A program made the position numbers and the translations under genes. 64,000 nucleotides of DNA from Hemibagrus wyckioides (lineage: Eukaryota > Chordata > Actinopteri > Siluriformes > Bagridae). The notes under the pieces were generated by a model that was not told the DNA's origin, did no database searches, and worked only from the letters and a program-made list of their open reading frames with translations. Shown here piece after piece: positions 36,230 to 51,160 of the stretch. The DNA is taken from NCBI RefSeq assembly GCF_019097595.1, contig NC_080710.1, positions 24,709,280 through 24,773,279 of the forward strand, in the 5' to 3' direction. The first letter of the stretch is position 1. The number at the start of each line of letters is the position of its first letter.

Positions 36230-36535
36230 ACTGATGTGTGTGTATTGGAAAGCATTTCTGCCTTCCAGTTCACAGCTCCCCAGTTTGATCCTGATTTACT
36301 GTCTTCCCTTGTCTGTATGGGTTTTCTGGTTTTTTACTACCTCCCAAAAACATGCTAGTAGGCAGTTTTGACTACTCTAACTTGCCCTAGTTGTAAGTGT
36401 GTGTGTGTGTGCGCATCAACCACTGTGATTGATTGGTGTCCCATCCAGTGTGGATCCCCAACTCCCACCGGGTGTTCTTGGGATCCGCCACGACCTTGAC
36501 CAGGATAAAGTGATAGAAAAAGATGAATGTACGAC
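36230..36535 (+). repeat. SINE, near full length
   Basis: Contains ACTACCTCCCAAAAACATGC, TAGTAGGCAGTTTTGACTAC, a GT microsatellite at 36397-36412, GTGTCCCATCCAGTGTGGAT and GACCTTGACCAGGATAAAGT. It ends near GATGAATG. Confidence 0.7.
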
Positions 36536-39500
36536 AAATGCAAAGTGTATTTTTTGTTCAGAGATACGTGACTTGCTTTTGAAAAGGTTACCAACGGTTG
36601 TTTTCCTTACTAGTACAAAAATACTATTTAAATATCATTACACAGTAGAGATCAGTGTCCATAGAAGCAAATTGCTGGATGGGAAACTAACTGTTTGTAA
36701 TTCCTTGAGAGATAAATAATCACCTGTGAGTGTTTATAGTTTTATTATTCCAGTTAATACAGTTCTCTATCTCGAACCTAAAAAGGAGGGCTCGTTCTAT
36801 ATTTGGTGGTTAGCTCTGTCCAACTGATACATTATCCTGCCAGGAACAATGAGAAGAATGCACAGCTCCCTTTTCACCAGTCGGTCTGTGTCAGAGCGGT
36901 GTGCAGAAACTCTGACACAGTAGCTGTTTCACAGGTTTAATCAGACACAAGGCAAAAAGCACATAACAAGTAACTGCAGCTCCATTTCTTTCTGAAGGCG
37001 GTATGCGTTTATGTGGTTTTGTGCTTATTTAACTTTGATGTCCAATCCCAAATCCAGAGCCTTTTTTCTAGTAGATCAAATAGGAATCAATACGCTGACT
37101 TACTGGAAATAAAATGTCCTGTGGAGGATTTGGCTATTTTATTCATTAATAATCAAGTCTTTGTTACCTTTGAATTCTATTCAGCTGCACTGTGTTTCTT
37201 TTTCACTTGTTTTGACTTGTTCCAAATAAAGCCATTTGTACTAGTTGGATGGTGCATTTACTGGTGCAGGATAGAAGGATCAGGAACGTGTCTGTCATCA
37301 TGCGGTTAACTTGCAAAGTACCATTCATCATTTATTGGAAATTGATATTAGATTAAAGGCCTTTATGCAAAGTATAGCCAGAGTTTTTTTCATTCAGCAT
37401 GGTGGTATAGGTGTTTCTGGCTGAGTGAAAGTGTGAGGAAAGGGAAAGAATCTGGATTAAATGAATGGAAACGAGGAAGACGGATGAAGGAACAAAGTTA
37501 AGAAGAAAGTGTAATGGGAAAGGAGGAAACATGGGTGAGATGAAGGATTGTTTAAATGGGCGAAAGAAATCAGATAGAGAGAACTGAAGAGGAGGATAAG
37601 TACTTGGCCCGGAGTTTATCCATTTTATTATTCGTTCAGATTCAGACTCTTTCTTTTCTTGTACATTCTCAAACCAAAGGAGCAACACTGGCCATCTGAA
37701 TGGAAAAAAAATTTGAATAACATTTATATTGCTGATGGATTTAATTAAATTGTATGTCACACGTTAAACATGTGATGACTGATATTAGTAACAGATGTCT
37801 TACATTACTATACCGTATGTACGTCAAATGAGCAATCTACTTCCAAGTGAATGCTTTTACAAACCAAAATGTATGTGTATGCATTTCTTGAGAACAGGGA
37901 CGATTAGAACATACTGTATATAGGCTTTAGTACCTTTTTAATAATGCAAGTTGAGCATAAAAGAGACACCGAGCCAAAAAAACTGTTTTATTTGCAGATT
38001 TATGAGCGGGAGTTAAAATATAGTTCACAACTTACGTACATGTTCGAGATCAAAGATCTACAGGTACTGGCATGTTCAACATTCAAATGCTCACCATGTA
38101 GATTTATGAGTATTGTGGCCAGCTGTGAACTTGCCTGCTCATGGCACGTCCTGCATTGTACTCAACTTAATAGTGTAAAGTGATGGATGAAGCTTGTGTA
38201 GGTTCAATTGGAGGCCTACTCAAAGTGCTAATGAATTTACAGAGCTGTGTTTAAGGTATGGGTGACATACAACATGGATAACCTTTTGGGAGTAAATTCA
38301 TTTATTGGGAGCTTTTTTCAGGCAGGAAACAGAGGGAAGTTACTTACATACAACAGATTTGTGACACAGAACAATGAGATCACCCAGTAAATATTGCAAG
38401 GCAGGTAATGGTTTTACCCACTATCAAGATGTTTGTCAAAGGCCTCTGATTCTGTAGTATTATGATTATGACTTATGATTTATGAATGTTTTCTTTTACT
38501 TGTACTCCCAACTGCTGACTAGACCTAATGTTCAGTTTTCCATATTCCTCTCTTTCCTAAGGAGGTTGGAATCCACTTTCAGTTGGTTTTGTTTTGTCTT
38601 CATTCCCTTTCACAGTATTTTTCTGCCAATTTCGCCCAGGTTTTGGCAATTCAGGTATAAAAGAAGAATTGTAAAACTGAGTTCTGACTAAACCTTTTAT
38701 ATTAGATGCTATAAATTCACAAAAATTTTCTAAGCATGCACAATCAAAGTCTGACCAGATTTGTGCACTGGTCTGGGAAAACACATCAGCTGTTGCTGTG
38801 TTTTAATTCAGGTAAAAAGCCAAAAAAGAGAAAATCTAAAAGGTTTTAGTCAGAAAAATGATTAGAAATGATAAATTCCTTCTCTTTTTTCCCTTTGGGG
38901 AACCAGAACATCAAATGCTGGTTGAGATTCATTCAAACGAGAATTCATATCAAGAGCTGTCAATATAGGATATTATCTCCATCAGATATTTTACTGTATA
39001 AAGTATTTGCATACCTGTTTGCTGAGTTGGAAGAACTGTGTGATGTCTTTTTTTAGCAGAATTGTGGTATCTTGCCAAACTTTGACACAGAGATCAGGGC
39101 CATGTAATTATCATACAGGCAGGAATATAGTTCTCTTGACACACCAGACACCTTCCACAAAGCTTCCTCATTAAAACCACATTTATTTAGCTTAATTGTG
39201 TCACAACGATGAGATGCAATAATATTCGCAATGACAAGCTTTTTTGCTGAGCTCTGCAGTCATTTTCCTTGAGATGACACTGCTTTTTCACAAAAATATG
39301 TAAAAAATGGTGTAGGAACTTGAATCATGGTTTTCTGTTCTGGTATTAATTGCTGAGGTCATTTTGAGGTCGTGACATGTTAGCAACGAATCATTATGTC
39401 CTGGCAAGGACCAAACTTAGTTAAGCATGAAGGACCTAACGACTCAGCAAACTCAGAGCCTGGAGAAATGTCACAACGCTGAAATGCTGCAGTGCAATGT

Positions 39501-39744
39501 AAAGGACAGCTGGTTTCACTCAGAGTATTACACATGTTCCGAAAGGATTTTCCTAAAGCACAAGCTGGGAAATGGTCAGTTAATGAGTTTGAGTCATCAT
39601 CGGATCTGAACCTTTTACCAGAAACTGGTTTCTATTTTGGAAAAAAAAAAAGCTGATGAGATGGTTCCAGCTGAACGATAACATTAATTACAAATCTGTG
39701 TCAAATATAAGGGAATTTCATTGTGACATTTTTGAAGTGCAGTG
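36536..39744. other. nothing recognised
   Basis: ORFs of 98 (37013-37309, +) and 135 codons (37353-37760, -) show low-complexity hydrophobic or biased composition and no domain. Confidence 0.4.
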
Positions 39745-40262
39745 ATGAACAACTTAAACATTTGAGGAAGTGTTAAAACATCTGAGAAGCATTAATTTTC
39801 TACAGCAACTACAGGAACATTGCAAAGTTACTGAAACATTTGAGGAGCAGTGCTGTGTTACAAGATCATCTGAGGAACATGGATGATCTACTGTGACATT
39901 TGAGAAGCAGTGAAGAACTTTGAAGGACAGTCCTGAGATCCTCGGACACCATGATTTGCGGTAAACTACAGGAAAATAAAGAGAATTATAATGAATGACC
40001 AGAATATCTGAAGAACTTTGATGGTCTACTAACGGTTTTGATGAGCAACAGTAGAAGAACAGCGAGGAACCACAGGCATATCTGAGAAACAATGATTAAA
40101 TAAGGAAACATTTGTGGAACACTGAAGGACTGGGGAACACTTTATGAACTACAAGAACATCAAAGGAATATTGAATATTGCTAGTGAACCATTTGAGGAA
40201 CATTAATGAACTTTTGAGGAAAAACTCTATAGTCTAAACTACGGGAACTTCTAAGAAGAAGT
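39745..40262. repeat. decayed tandem-repeat field
   Basis: The words ACATTTGAGGA, CATCTGAGGAACAT, ACATTTGAGAAGCAGTGA, TGAAGAACTTTGA, ACTACAGGAA and CATTTGAGGAACATTAATGA recur many times at irregular 20-60-bp spacing on one strand. This looks like an old minisatellite with a unit near ACATTTGAGGAACATTGA. Confidence 0.6.
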
Positions 40263-42472
40263 ACAATTTTACAACTGATTTGATTTGGATTATTGCAGAT
40301 CATTTTAATTCATTTGCTCTTTACCCAACCTACAGCCTTGTCTCTCTGCTCGTTAACATTTGTAAGAATTCCCAAATTCACACCAGACCTTAAAATCTCA
40401 TCATCTCCTCTATGTCAACACTTTTTCCAAACATTGTTTAAAAAGCTTCACACTCAAGCTCAAAGTCCTGCAGCTGAAAGATTACATTATGGAGGCAATG
40501 AACCAAGGGTGCCAGCAATGTGTGTTAGCATTTCTTAAACCATGTGTTTAGGTATATGGCTTTACAGCTGCTCAAACACAGATGTAAGCCATCAAGGATC
40601 GTTTACACTTTATACACGGTCTATAAGGATGCTAATGTCTAATAGCCTAATATATTAATTGCCTCATTTATAAATACAGTTAACAGTAGGGTTTTTTTTC
40701 CACATTACATACTAAAAAATTAACACGATGTGAGGTTTAGCTACAGTGCTAAGAATCACAACTCACTATTCAGTTATTAATATCTTTCACTGGTTATTTG
40801 AATTGAATGGCTTTAATCCGATCCTAAATAACCCGAAACATGTAGCCTATAAATAATATCAGCTTGGACCTATGGTGAACATTCAGCGGAAGTTTCAGGA
40901 ATAAAATGCTCAATGGTTGTAATAAATAACCAAAATGCTACTGTAAACATTTAAATAGCGAAAAGATTTGAATAGATGATGTTCAGAGAGGTCTGTGAGA
41001 TTTATTTTACAGTAAATAGGCTTCTTGTCTGCAAAATGCCTGATAAATGCTTGCTTGTGTAAGAAGTCTAAAGCATTGAGACCTTTACTAGATTATTCCA
41101 CAAAGATTACTTTGCATGACTTCAGTAGTGCTGTTTCAATGAAAAAGCTTAATACATGGAATATTATTAATTATATATATTAATATGATGCACATTCTCA
41201 TGTTATGTAAATTTTTAAAGCAGGAGGATAGTCTGGGCACCACTCCAACAGGTTAGCTCTACTGGGAATACAAGTGTATTTATATTAGATATAAATAGAA
41301 CTGCATGTTTTTCTGTATATGTTTGTTCATCATGTTAGAACTGTTTATATATAGAGGAAGTTATAAGCACTGTATAGACTGTAGAAAGTCAGCAGTGTTA
41401 CACGTTTAAAGTACCATTGGAAGGGTAGAACCGTGAGTCTAGAAAATTCCCAGAACTCTCTTTCTCTCTCTCCATTCTTAGCTGCCTGAGTGACAGCAGA
41501 TTTCTCTGTTCTGCCCTCTAGACCTCTAGTTCTTGGCACCAAACTCACACATATAAAAAGTTTTATTTATTTTCTTTTCTCTAGACAAAAAGTGAAAGGT
41601 CAGCTTTCCCTGTGCGATATTTGTACATTCTTTTAATGGCATTTCTCTTTTAACTAATATGTGTAGATCTCAAGATCATTGTCATTATGTATATGTATTT
41701 GGTAACCTCAAGAAACATTTTTCCCTTTAATGTGTCTTTCGTTTACATCCACACCCATTAGTTTTGGGCCATCTCAACTCCTTAGTCAATCCTGGAATAT
41801 GCCGATGTATTGTATGATATATAATGTGTAGCTTACAACCTGTGAGATTTTATATCTATAAAGCCATGGCCACTTGCTGAAAGAAAACATAGAAATACTT
41901 CATAAAGTACTCCATCACATTGTTTAATAAAGCAGAGTAGTTATTACTCTGAGTAGTTAAATTACATTAAGGCTGATCATACCTAATCTTTGGTGCACAA
42001 TAAGACAGTCATGTGTCACAGAATTCAATGCATTAAACAAACTCAAGTATGCGCTTAAACTCCAAGACAGTATTGGCATATTACTTCAGGTCTGAACTTC
42101 CAGCCTATTTTATTAAGACACACATTTTGACATTGTAATGTAATACAGGATATGACATAAAACCTCACGTACCATTGGAATACAGAGGCTGTGAAGAAGA
42201 ACCAGCCGTGTTTCCTAAGATTTCTGGATGAGACACAAGAATGTGCTGAGGAAGAGCTTCTCTTTCACTCCCTATAGCATGTGTGAGTGTGAAGGAAGAT
42301 AAGAATTTCTAACAGTTTTGCCCAGTTTTGAAAACTAAAAGAGCCCAAAGAGTTCCAGTTGGTTAAGGTTAGCGTTAGGAGGCATGTGTTGGCATAACAT
42401 TAATAAGCTACAGTAATCATTATGTCAGTGGAAAGCCCTCACAAGGATAGTAAGACATGTGTTTTTGCTCTA
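40263..42472. other. nothing recognised
   Basis: AT-rich, no supported gene. In the presumed COL15A1 first intron if transcription starts near 25.4 kb. Confidence 0.4.
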
Positions 42473-42500
42473 GTGTGTGTGTGTGTGTCTGTGTGTGTGT
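42473..42500. repeat. GT microsatellite
   Basis: (GT)n interrupted by a CT unit near 42488. Confidence 0.9.
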
Positions 42501-45500
42501 CTTGTGACCCTTTTGCCTTAGATTGTTGGCCCACAGCCAGTGAGCTGTTGATGTTACACACTCCCAGTCACCATCACCATTTACAGCATTGAAAGAGGAA
42601 GATGTTTGTCTCATTAAGTGATTTGTTGCACATGTTTGATTAAAGGCTGGTTTTGTTTAGTAACATTTAAGGTTCTCGATGGGTCCTTTTACAGCAATTA
42701 GTCTGAATCAGAGCACAACTGGTGCTTCCTGGTTTCATTTTTGGAAATCACTTAGAACGGGACTGAGACCACATTGCTCAGACTGTCCCGGGCTGGTTAG
42801 TTCGGTCAGCACCTGAGTGTGACCAAAGAGTGTTCAGGGTTATCAGGGTTTGATTCAAATGAACTAAATTCTGTATACTTAAAAGTAACATTTAATTGAA
42901 ATGAACTTTGGTTCCTGGAGAGGACAGAGCATAGCTAAGTAGCTTAATATATGGCTGTGTCACTTAAAAAATAAATAAAGAGCTACAAAAAGAGCACCCT
43001 ACTGTAGATGTGCAGAAAAAGCTAGAGCTCTGGGTGATTAGCTTGTATCTGCTTTACTACACTGTCAGTTGTTGTAATAGGTAGTTTAGTTGGTAGTTCA
43101 AAACAAGGAAAGTTAATCATCCTTGGATTATGTATAACAATGCGATTTAATCATCTCCATGATAAACGTAATACCTGCTTTCCTGCTGGGATTGGCACTA
43201 AATGATGTGTGTAATGTTGCAGAGGCATTTGCAAAGCTTTGGAATAATATATATACAAATGGTAGATACACAACATGTACACAACACAAGAGTGTATTGT
43301 ATATGTAGAGGTGTAATATGTTTATATGAGATGGACTTAATGAGATGGGGTATGATGTGGCTGCATATTAATACCGTGACTATACACAGGGCTCCAAGAT
43401 GAATTTGCAGCAGCATGCACACTCCACCCGTGTGAAAAACACACAATTATTCAGGATATTTTGAAATATTTCACAGAGATGAAAAGCCTATTCATCTGTC
43501 GAAGCGGAATCTTCCTCGTTTGTACCTTTTGTGCTGTTTTGTTCTGTTTGCTCTACTTTAGTGTGTGGGCTAATTATATCCGCTGCCTATTAAATGCATT
43601 TAAAGTTTATTCAAGCTCAGACTGTTTGAAAGTGCTGAACTTTATGCAGCTCCACATTCAGCTCCGTTTAGCTCTATAGCGTTAGGGTTATTAGGTTATT
43701 AATCCTTGTCATTATTTTCCCCTATAAACATGAAGAAGCCAAGCAGGCGTCATTGGCTACTGTAGGTTATGACCTCACTTTTCACCTATAACAGACCTGA
43801 CTCAGGTCAAATGAATTAGGTCAGGAGCCTGTAATATAAGTAGGCACAGATGTGCATTAACAAGCCCCGAAACGACCTTCACTCAGCACCACCTCATGCA
43901 AGTTAATGCGCTTCGTCGAACCCCACAAAACCTGCATTGTTTTGCTTCAATACGTTTTACCTATATAACAGTAGCTAGTTAATATAATTGTACCATTTTA
44001 TTGTTTTTTTTTGCCAGAAGGAGCCAACTTGAATGAATTAATATTTATGTAAACAATGAGAAACATTATGGCAAGCCATATTTTTGTGCGTACAGGTAGT
44101 CAAACATTTATTACACTTTTCTCATGCTTGCAGATTCATCATAAATAAAGCCATGTGAAAAGTTACAAAGGGTAAGGTTAGAGACAGAGTTAGCATTGGT
44201 ACTTTTCTTAAAACCTTTCTGTATGAAATTGAACAAAATCCAACATCGCCCTCGCAGATTCTTAAGACTCGGTTCCCTTTGTCACCTCCTTCTTTAATGC
44301 CAACTTTCACTGCCTTTAATGCCAACTTTCTTCTTCTTTATCATGAATATGATCTGTGTATTTGTCTATATAATTCTTTCTTTTAATTCTGAGGTTGTAC
44401 TTTCTTTCCTGCTGTGATCTTTTCATAGACAGTTGGCCCAAAGCCAGTGGGTCGTTAAATGCTCTCAGTCAAGGAAGTACAGTAATAAAAATGTCCTGTG
44501 TCACACATTAATGTTGCATTATCTGAAGTGTGAACTGAAACTTTGTATATGTATATAAGATCAGTGTCTCCTTTTTATTATAATAATTTGTTTGGTGGAT
44601 AAACCAGTATAATGATTCACAAGCCTTATTATTTAGAGTTTGTTTTACTTTAACCACAATAGAATACTTTTAATACCCATAGTGTTACATGTACCTATCT
44701 GTTTGGTTGCAGTGGTCAAAAATCTGTTTTGGGTCAAAACACGCCAACTTTAAGAATACATATATTCAACTAAAACAACATGGAAATGTTTTCATTTATT
44801 TCTAACCTTGCCTAGCCATCATCCTGGAAAGATCATATTGGCTAAGGAGCCAGTTGTGGTAACAAATGTAGTGGTAAAAGCAGTCAGTCAGCCTAAAGGT
44901 ATGTAAAACCTTGCTAGCTAATCAAGATTTAAGTAAATAACGAAATGGATGAATCAGATGCTGAATGTCCACAATGCTCCTTTGCTGAAATGGCAGTGGA
45001 ATCTTCAAATGTGATTTTCTCCTTTTTGATTTTAAGGGTAAGCAGACTTCAACATTGTTATGATTGAGATGCTTACAAAGGATAAACGAAATTCAGCTCA
45101 GGAAAGTCTGTAGTTTTCAGAATAATGTCATTTTCCCAGAGTTTTCCTAGTCTACCACACATGTAGTATATGCTGTTTTCTGCAAGCATTCTTCTCAAGC
45201 ATTGTAGAAGTTAAATAATGAGAGAAAGGAGGATGTGAGTTGGGACTACAGCATTTCAAAGGTTTCCACTCCCAAATTCTACCACTGATTGTGAGGTTAC
45301 TGCATCACAATACAGAGTGTGTACCCACATGCTCACGCCATTTCCTCTTGTGGTTTCACACTAGTGTGTGTACAAACTGAGGGGTTGTATTGAAGCGTGC
45401 CTGTTCTCTCTTCAAATATCCTGTGGTTTGTAATCTGCTGTTTACTTGTTGTTCAAACAATTGACGGATGCTTATTAAAGAATGGATTAGATTACCTTTT

Positions 45501-48500
45501 GACGATCAACAGATAACTTTACAGCCTATACCGATTAGATAGAGTGATAGCAAAGCTGTAAACTCATGTTGTAAAGATGTTTAGCATGAGATAGGACCAA
45601 ATTTGTGTTGAAGCAGCTATACTGGGAACTATTTTAATTTACAATGCTTAGGGGATGTATAACTAAAACTTATTGAAAGTTTACTTTGTTCTGGAAACAG
45701 GGCCATTCAAACAATCTGGGTTCCTGGGTTTTATTTTTTTCTCCAAGTACATACATAGGCATCACACAAAGTGTTTAAGTAGACCACCTGAAAAAAGATC
45801 ACTGTATTGGAAACATTAAGCAAATGACACAATAAAATACTAATAGCTTATATTTCAGATTCCCAAATAGTGCAAACATCAAATATATTGACCACACATA
45901 TAAGATGTTTAAATGACACGTATTTGGTTCTGAATAAGAAGCTTTGTGCAAGTTATGTAAAATAAATAAATAATTAATTAAAATTAATAAAAAATGAAAC
46001 ATTGTGTAACTATGCAAAAATGAATTATTCTTTTTTAAATTAGACATTTTAGTCCTGTTTGTATTCAATTCAGGTCAAACAAAAAAGATAAATCTTCCAA
46101 ATGTTTAAAAAAAATACCCTCAATATCATTTAATCTTTAGTAACTTTAGAATTTACTATGTTCCAGCATGCATTGTTTCTAGTATCTCACCCAAGCCCTA
46201 TTCCAAAGAGCGTTTTTTCTAAACCAAAGGACAGTACAATCAGAGAACTTTGCAATTGCTGACTGTGGACACAGTTTGTTTTCTTTGACCTAAGTGACTT
46301 TTTGACCACTAGCATGCTCTGGCTTCCTTAATAAAAATACATGAAAATCACAGAGAATTTTACATCCCAGTACTGAGGCTTCATTGAGCTCTGAGCTGGT
46401 AAAGAGAGTAACTTGCAAAAGGTATAAAACCACAGAAATGCCGGCCTGCAAGCTTGTCAGGGATTGAGTGGGTTTTAAATGAAAGCACTGAGTGTGTATT
46501 AAGACATGCATTTAAGCAGAATCATAGCTTGTACATAATCTTAATGGGGATTCAGAGTGTACTCTAATATATCTAATAACTTTAATATAATAAGGCTGTA
46601 TGGCTCCTCAACCAGCTGGACACAGTACGCAAACAATTTATCTGCAGTATGTGCTGTAAAATACCGTATATATGACATATTATATAGCCAGAGTAATAAC
46701 ATACACTCACAATGCTTGAGTTTTTCTTTCACTTAATACATCTGATGGTTATTTTGTTGATGTTTAGTTGATTTTCTTTCATTTCTCTGTAATCTTTTAG
46801 GGGATACGATCAGTAGGTAAGGCGACTTTTTAGTTTGTGACACCTTCAAGGACTTAAAAGGTCTTAAAAATTACTCTTAACAGATGTGACAGCAAGAATG
46901 AGGTCTATCACTGTAATCTATCTGTAGCTATGTACCATTTACATTGAATTATATTGTATTTTGACACCTAGCAGTTTGAATCCAGCTAGTTTGTATTGTC
47001 ATAGTTATCATCCTAGCTAACCTAGCTAAAATGATAAATGTTAAAGTAGACATAGTTAAAGTAGTCGTAGAGGTTTTCCCATATTTCTTGGTTCATTGGT
47101 GAAACGATCACCATGATTTATTTTTCTTTCCTGAATATTTCTTGTATTTTTATGTTCACAATTTCAAGTAAATGTAATCAACTTCAGTGTTGTTTCAATG
47201 AGTAATTGTGAGAATTTGTGACTTTTTCTGCATCTGTAAACCCTGGAGCTGCCCAGGGCCATGAAGGAATTCAGGGTAGCAGGGTAATTTCAAATACATT
47301 GTATTTTAGAACTAATCCAGAAAACCAAGTGTGCAAGGACATTACATGTGTCAGAACACACGTGTAGTCAAATCATTTCGGAAATAAACAATGACTTTGA
47401 TGTATTATTTATACCATGCACTTTGTTTTAGATCAAAGTCTATCAGTGGGGTCGGGACAGATGTTTTGCCAAGATTTTACCAGATGTAGACAGGAAGTGG
47501 AAGTGAATGGTTAATTGTTTCTCTCTGGATTTGCAGTGGGTGGGTCATAATTGGCCAGCTGTTTAACCAAAAACAGCTAGGTCACAAAATGTTGAGTCTG
47601 ATTTGGCTGCATTTCTCAATGTCCTGAAACTGAGGTCACTTTATAACACAAACCAGGACACATCGCAATACACTAAGGATGGGCAGTTTTCGGTGTAAGA
47701 ACATTGTACTGCCCTGTGCACTGCTTTCACTGATGTAGCATAGCATGCCAAGTCATGATGAGGTGAATCAGGTGTGATCTGTGTAATACTTTGGTTAAAA
47801 GAGCACAATCTTTTATAAAATGACAAACACTTGTGTGCTTCTCATGGTTAGCTCTCTGACCTAGATTGGATACTTTTTCTCTTTTCTGGCATACACGATA
47901 AACTCGATCCTTTTTTTTTTTTTAATGAAACGCTGTATCCTATCACCAGTGAGCTGTTTACAAATCAAGGAGATACATTAGATTTTTGTATTGGTCATCA
48001 CAGTGTATGAGTCAGCCTGATTTCATGAGAGCTCGCTCTGAAAAAGGATCGCACGACACCTTCGGAAGTCATGCAGAGTGCTCTTTGGGCTGAAGCTGCA
48101 TTTTCTTTTCGAGAATAAATGCCTTTGCTCTTTTCCCATGACAGATTCAACCCACAGTTAGGAATTTACTGTAGTCTCGGCTTTTCTGTTTTCTGTTTCT
48201 TTATTCTCTGCAGTCACTGTTCTAGTCCTTAACAGAATGCACACATTTTCCTTTAAAAAAAAATCTGCACCCTAAAGCCTCATTGGTAATGCTCTTAATA
48301 AACCTCTTGACCCCTTGCGTGCATGTTACACACAGACTTTTGTGTTACATAACAACACAGACTCACAGAGACATTCATAGTTTAGATTAGATTTGTGCTG
48401 GAATTTAATGACAACAGGGAGTGGTTCACACTGACCAGCACTTTTTAACCCAATATCCTTTGCAGTGATATGTCATAGATGACACAGTGATAAGTTTAAT

Positions 48501-49420
48501 CTTTCAGCACAGGAGCACAGGCCTTCATCGGCTTTAATCCCTTTCTGACACAGGAATAAAGTAAAACACACAGTCCCCTATTACCCAGACATCCCATTAC
48601 TCCACTAGGACAGGCACTGACTCCTTAGATGTGGACTCTCCTACACATTGCCTCATTTGGCAAATAGAAGTTCTCAGTGTGTGACGATGACACACTTGGA
48701 CTGTCTCACACACTCTCCATCTCTCTCTCTCTTACACTCTCCCTCAAGCACTCTCTCTCACACAAAACCTCCCTGTCCATTAAAAACCGCAGCTCCTCCT
48801 TATAAGCTCGATGACTCATATGGATGATGCAGTTCACTGTAATAACTTAAGGTTCATTTAATGACTGGGAAATTAAGGAGATTCATAGATAATTTTCAAT
48901 ATATCAGGTTACTAAATTCTCAGGCCTGTTCAGTTCTCATGGTGTCTCACTGACCTACAAGAGCTTCTGTCTTTCACAGCTGTTCAGAAGAGAGCTGGCT
49001 GCATTTTACATGTGGCTGAAATGGGCATTTCGTTACGTGTGTAGCAGTCTGGGAAATCCGGTCAGATGTTGCTGTGGCCAATTTCACAGTGGCAAAGAGC
49101 CAAAAAGAATGATTTACTGCCTGTAATTAACTTTGACTTGTAAGAACGATATTGTAAGGATATTTCCCCAAAACATGCAAACATTTTTATTTAATTTTAA
49201 TTATAATCTTCCCTAGGCTACCTGCAAAAATGTACTGACTAAGGAGGCATTTTAACAAACACGGTTAATATCACACTTTAATCAGGTTGTTGGCTATGTG
49301 CAGAAGCAAAAAAGACAGAAATCAGATCAATAATCAATCAATAATCAATTATCAGATAATAAATGGCAAACTGGCACATGCAGGATTCACTTCAGTGTTT
49401 TCTCTTTTGGCAGCATCCAG
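42501..49420. other. nothing recognised
   Basis: Long AT-rich stretch. A small direct repeat CTTTAATGCCAACTTTC occurs at 44293-44309 and 44315-44331. No supported gene or RNA was seen. Confidence 0.4.
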
Positions 49421-49438
49421 TATATATATATATATATA
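49421..49438. repeat. TA microsatellite
   Basis: Nine TA units. Confidence 0.9.
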
Positions 49439-50982
49439 CAATATTATAAAGTTGTCAGGAAAGTTATATAGTTTCAGAAGTATATATGATAGTAAAGGTC
49501 ATGCTATCACACATTTTATTTCAACCCAAACTTTTACATCTTCAAAATGAACAGATTTAAACGTATTCATCTATCTAATTATCGAGAGAACAAAGTACAA
49601 AATCAGTATTCAATATGTCAGTCAGTGGGTTACAAATGCATGAGGTACAGAACTTAACAAAATCCCCGATTTCTAAGATAACAGTGAAGTAAATACCACA
49701 TACTTTTGTAAATTGGTCTGAGTGTTGAGTAGCTGCTACACACTGCTATGCATTAAATCCATGGGTTAAGTGGATTGTTTATTACTTTATGTTTTTAATA
49801 TATTCTTGTCATAGTTTTGCTAATCGAACACTTTCCAATTACAATCAAAGTACTTCTAAGGAGGGACAGTATTTTCTACTTTTGTGAGACCGATTATAAT
49901 AATAGTTTGCTTTGTAATTCACATTTTAATCACAAACATTCAGGGTATTTTTTCATGGCAAAATGTAATACAAGAAAGTAAGGAACAGTGTGAGGAGGAA
50001 CAGACTGAAGTAGAAAACGTTTTTGTAGCCAACTGGAATGTGGCGATGAGTGAAATTTATTGGCAATAAAACCACTAAGTTCTGTGTATTAATCAGTTGT
50101 ATGACTATGATAGTATGTCATTTATAGTGGAAAACTATCTCCGTTCTCGACAGAGGTCTTTCAGAAGCACATGCTTATAGTTTAAGAAATGACAGCAGAG
50201 AGCAGTTCAGGTCTTTCCTTATTAAAGTTTGTTGAGTCTTATATGCATGCTTATATATTATCCACTCTCTAAATAACTTTAAATAAATAACTGTCATAAT
50301 AGAAAGATATTTTAACTTTTTATTATCTTGAGCTTTAAAAAGCTCATCCTGGGACTGATGCTGCACTGTTTCAGTAATTCCTGCTAATGTTGATGTATAC
50401 AACATATATTAACCGATAAATTTCTTTATTTTATTGGGACCTACTATGCATCTAGACCTAAGCAGTATGTAAAAATAGAAAAAAGTCTACTTCATGTCAT
50501 CTAGTATTCTCTTTGGCCATGTTTTGTCATGTAAACATATATGAAATGACATATATCATCTAATTTTTCATAATATTAATATGAACATATTAACCACCCA
50601 AACATCCTTTTGGAATAAATAACCTTTATAAAGATACATATGCTTAAAAAAAATAATTTAAGTATTTACTTTTTGTTTTATTTGGGGACAGATTCCATTT
50701 AAACATTAGTGGTTTAGCATAGTTGAGGCTTGTGCTCTGGTCACACACTTCCTGTGGCAGCAAGTGCTTGGTTTCTTCCTTGCCACACAGTGCCTTGTAT
50801 TCTTCACGATCCATCTCATTCAGCAGGAAAGCTGTAGCATGGCTGCAGACAAATACTGTAATTTGGTTTGTAGATACCAATGATCCATTCATTTTCATGG
50901 TTGGAATACACTCTCTATGGGAAGTCTGTTTGTCACAGGGTGCCATGTGTTAACACCCAGGGACAACTTGAAGTAGCAAATC
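49439..50982. other. nothing recognised
   Basis: The 100-codon minus-strand ORF at 50644-50946 has a mixed protein-like composition, but I do not recognise it. Confidence 0.4.
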
Positions 50983-51160
50983 TACATTTAGGTTTGTGAT
51001 GCTCTTATCCAGAGCAATTTAATCTAACTTTTATACAACTGAGGTTTAGCTCAGAGGCCCAACAGTGGCAGCTTGGTGGACCTAGGATTCAAGCTCACAA
51101 CCTTCCAATCTGTAGTCCAACACATCAACACATTAACCACCAAGCTACCACTTCCCCAAG
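50983..51160 (-). repeat. tRNA-derived SINE, minus strand
   Basis: The reverse complement has a tRNA-like head (GGTAGCTTGGTGGTTAATGT), a GTGAGCTTGAATCC B box and a TGCTCTGGATAAGAGCAT tail. Confidence 0.75.

Noticed and set aside
37353..37760. 135-codon minus-strand ORF
   Set aside because: It shows biased serine/phenylalanine composition from a purine-rich plus strand and no recognisable domain.
44293..44331. 17-bp direct repeat CTTTAATGCCAACTTTC
   Set aside because: An isolated slippage duplication without further structure.
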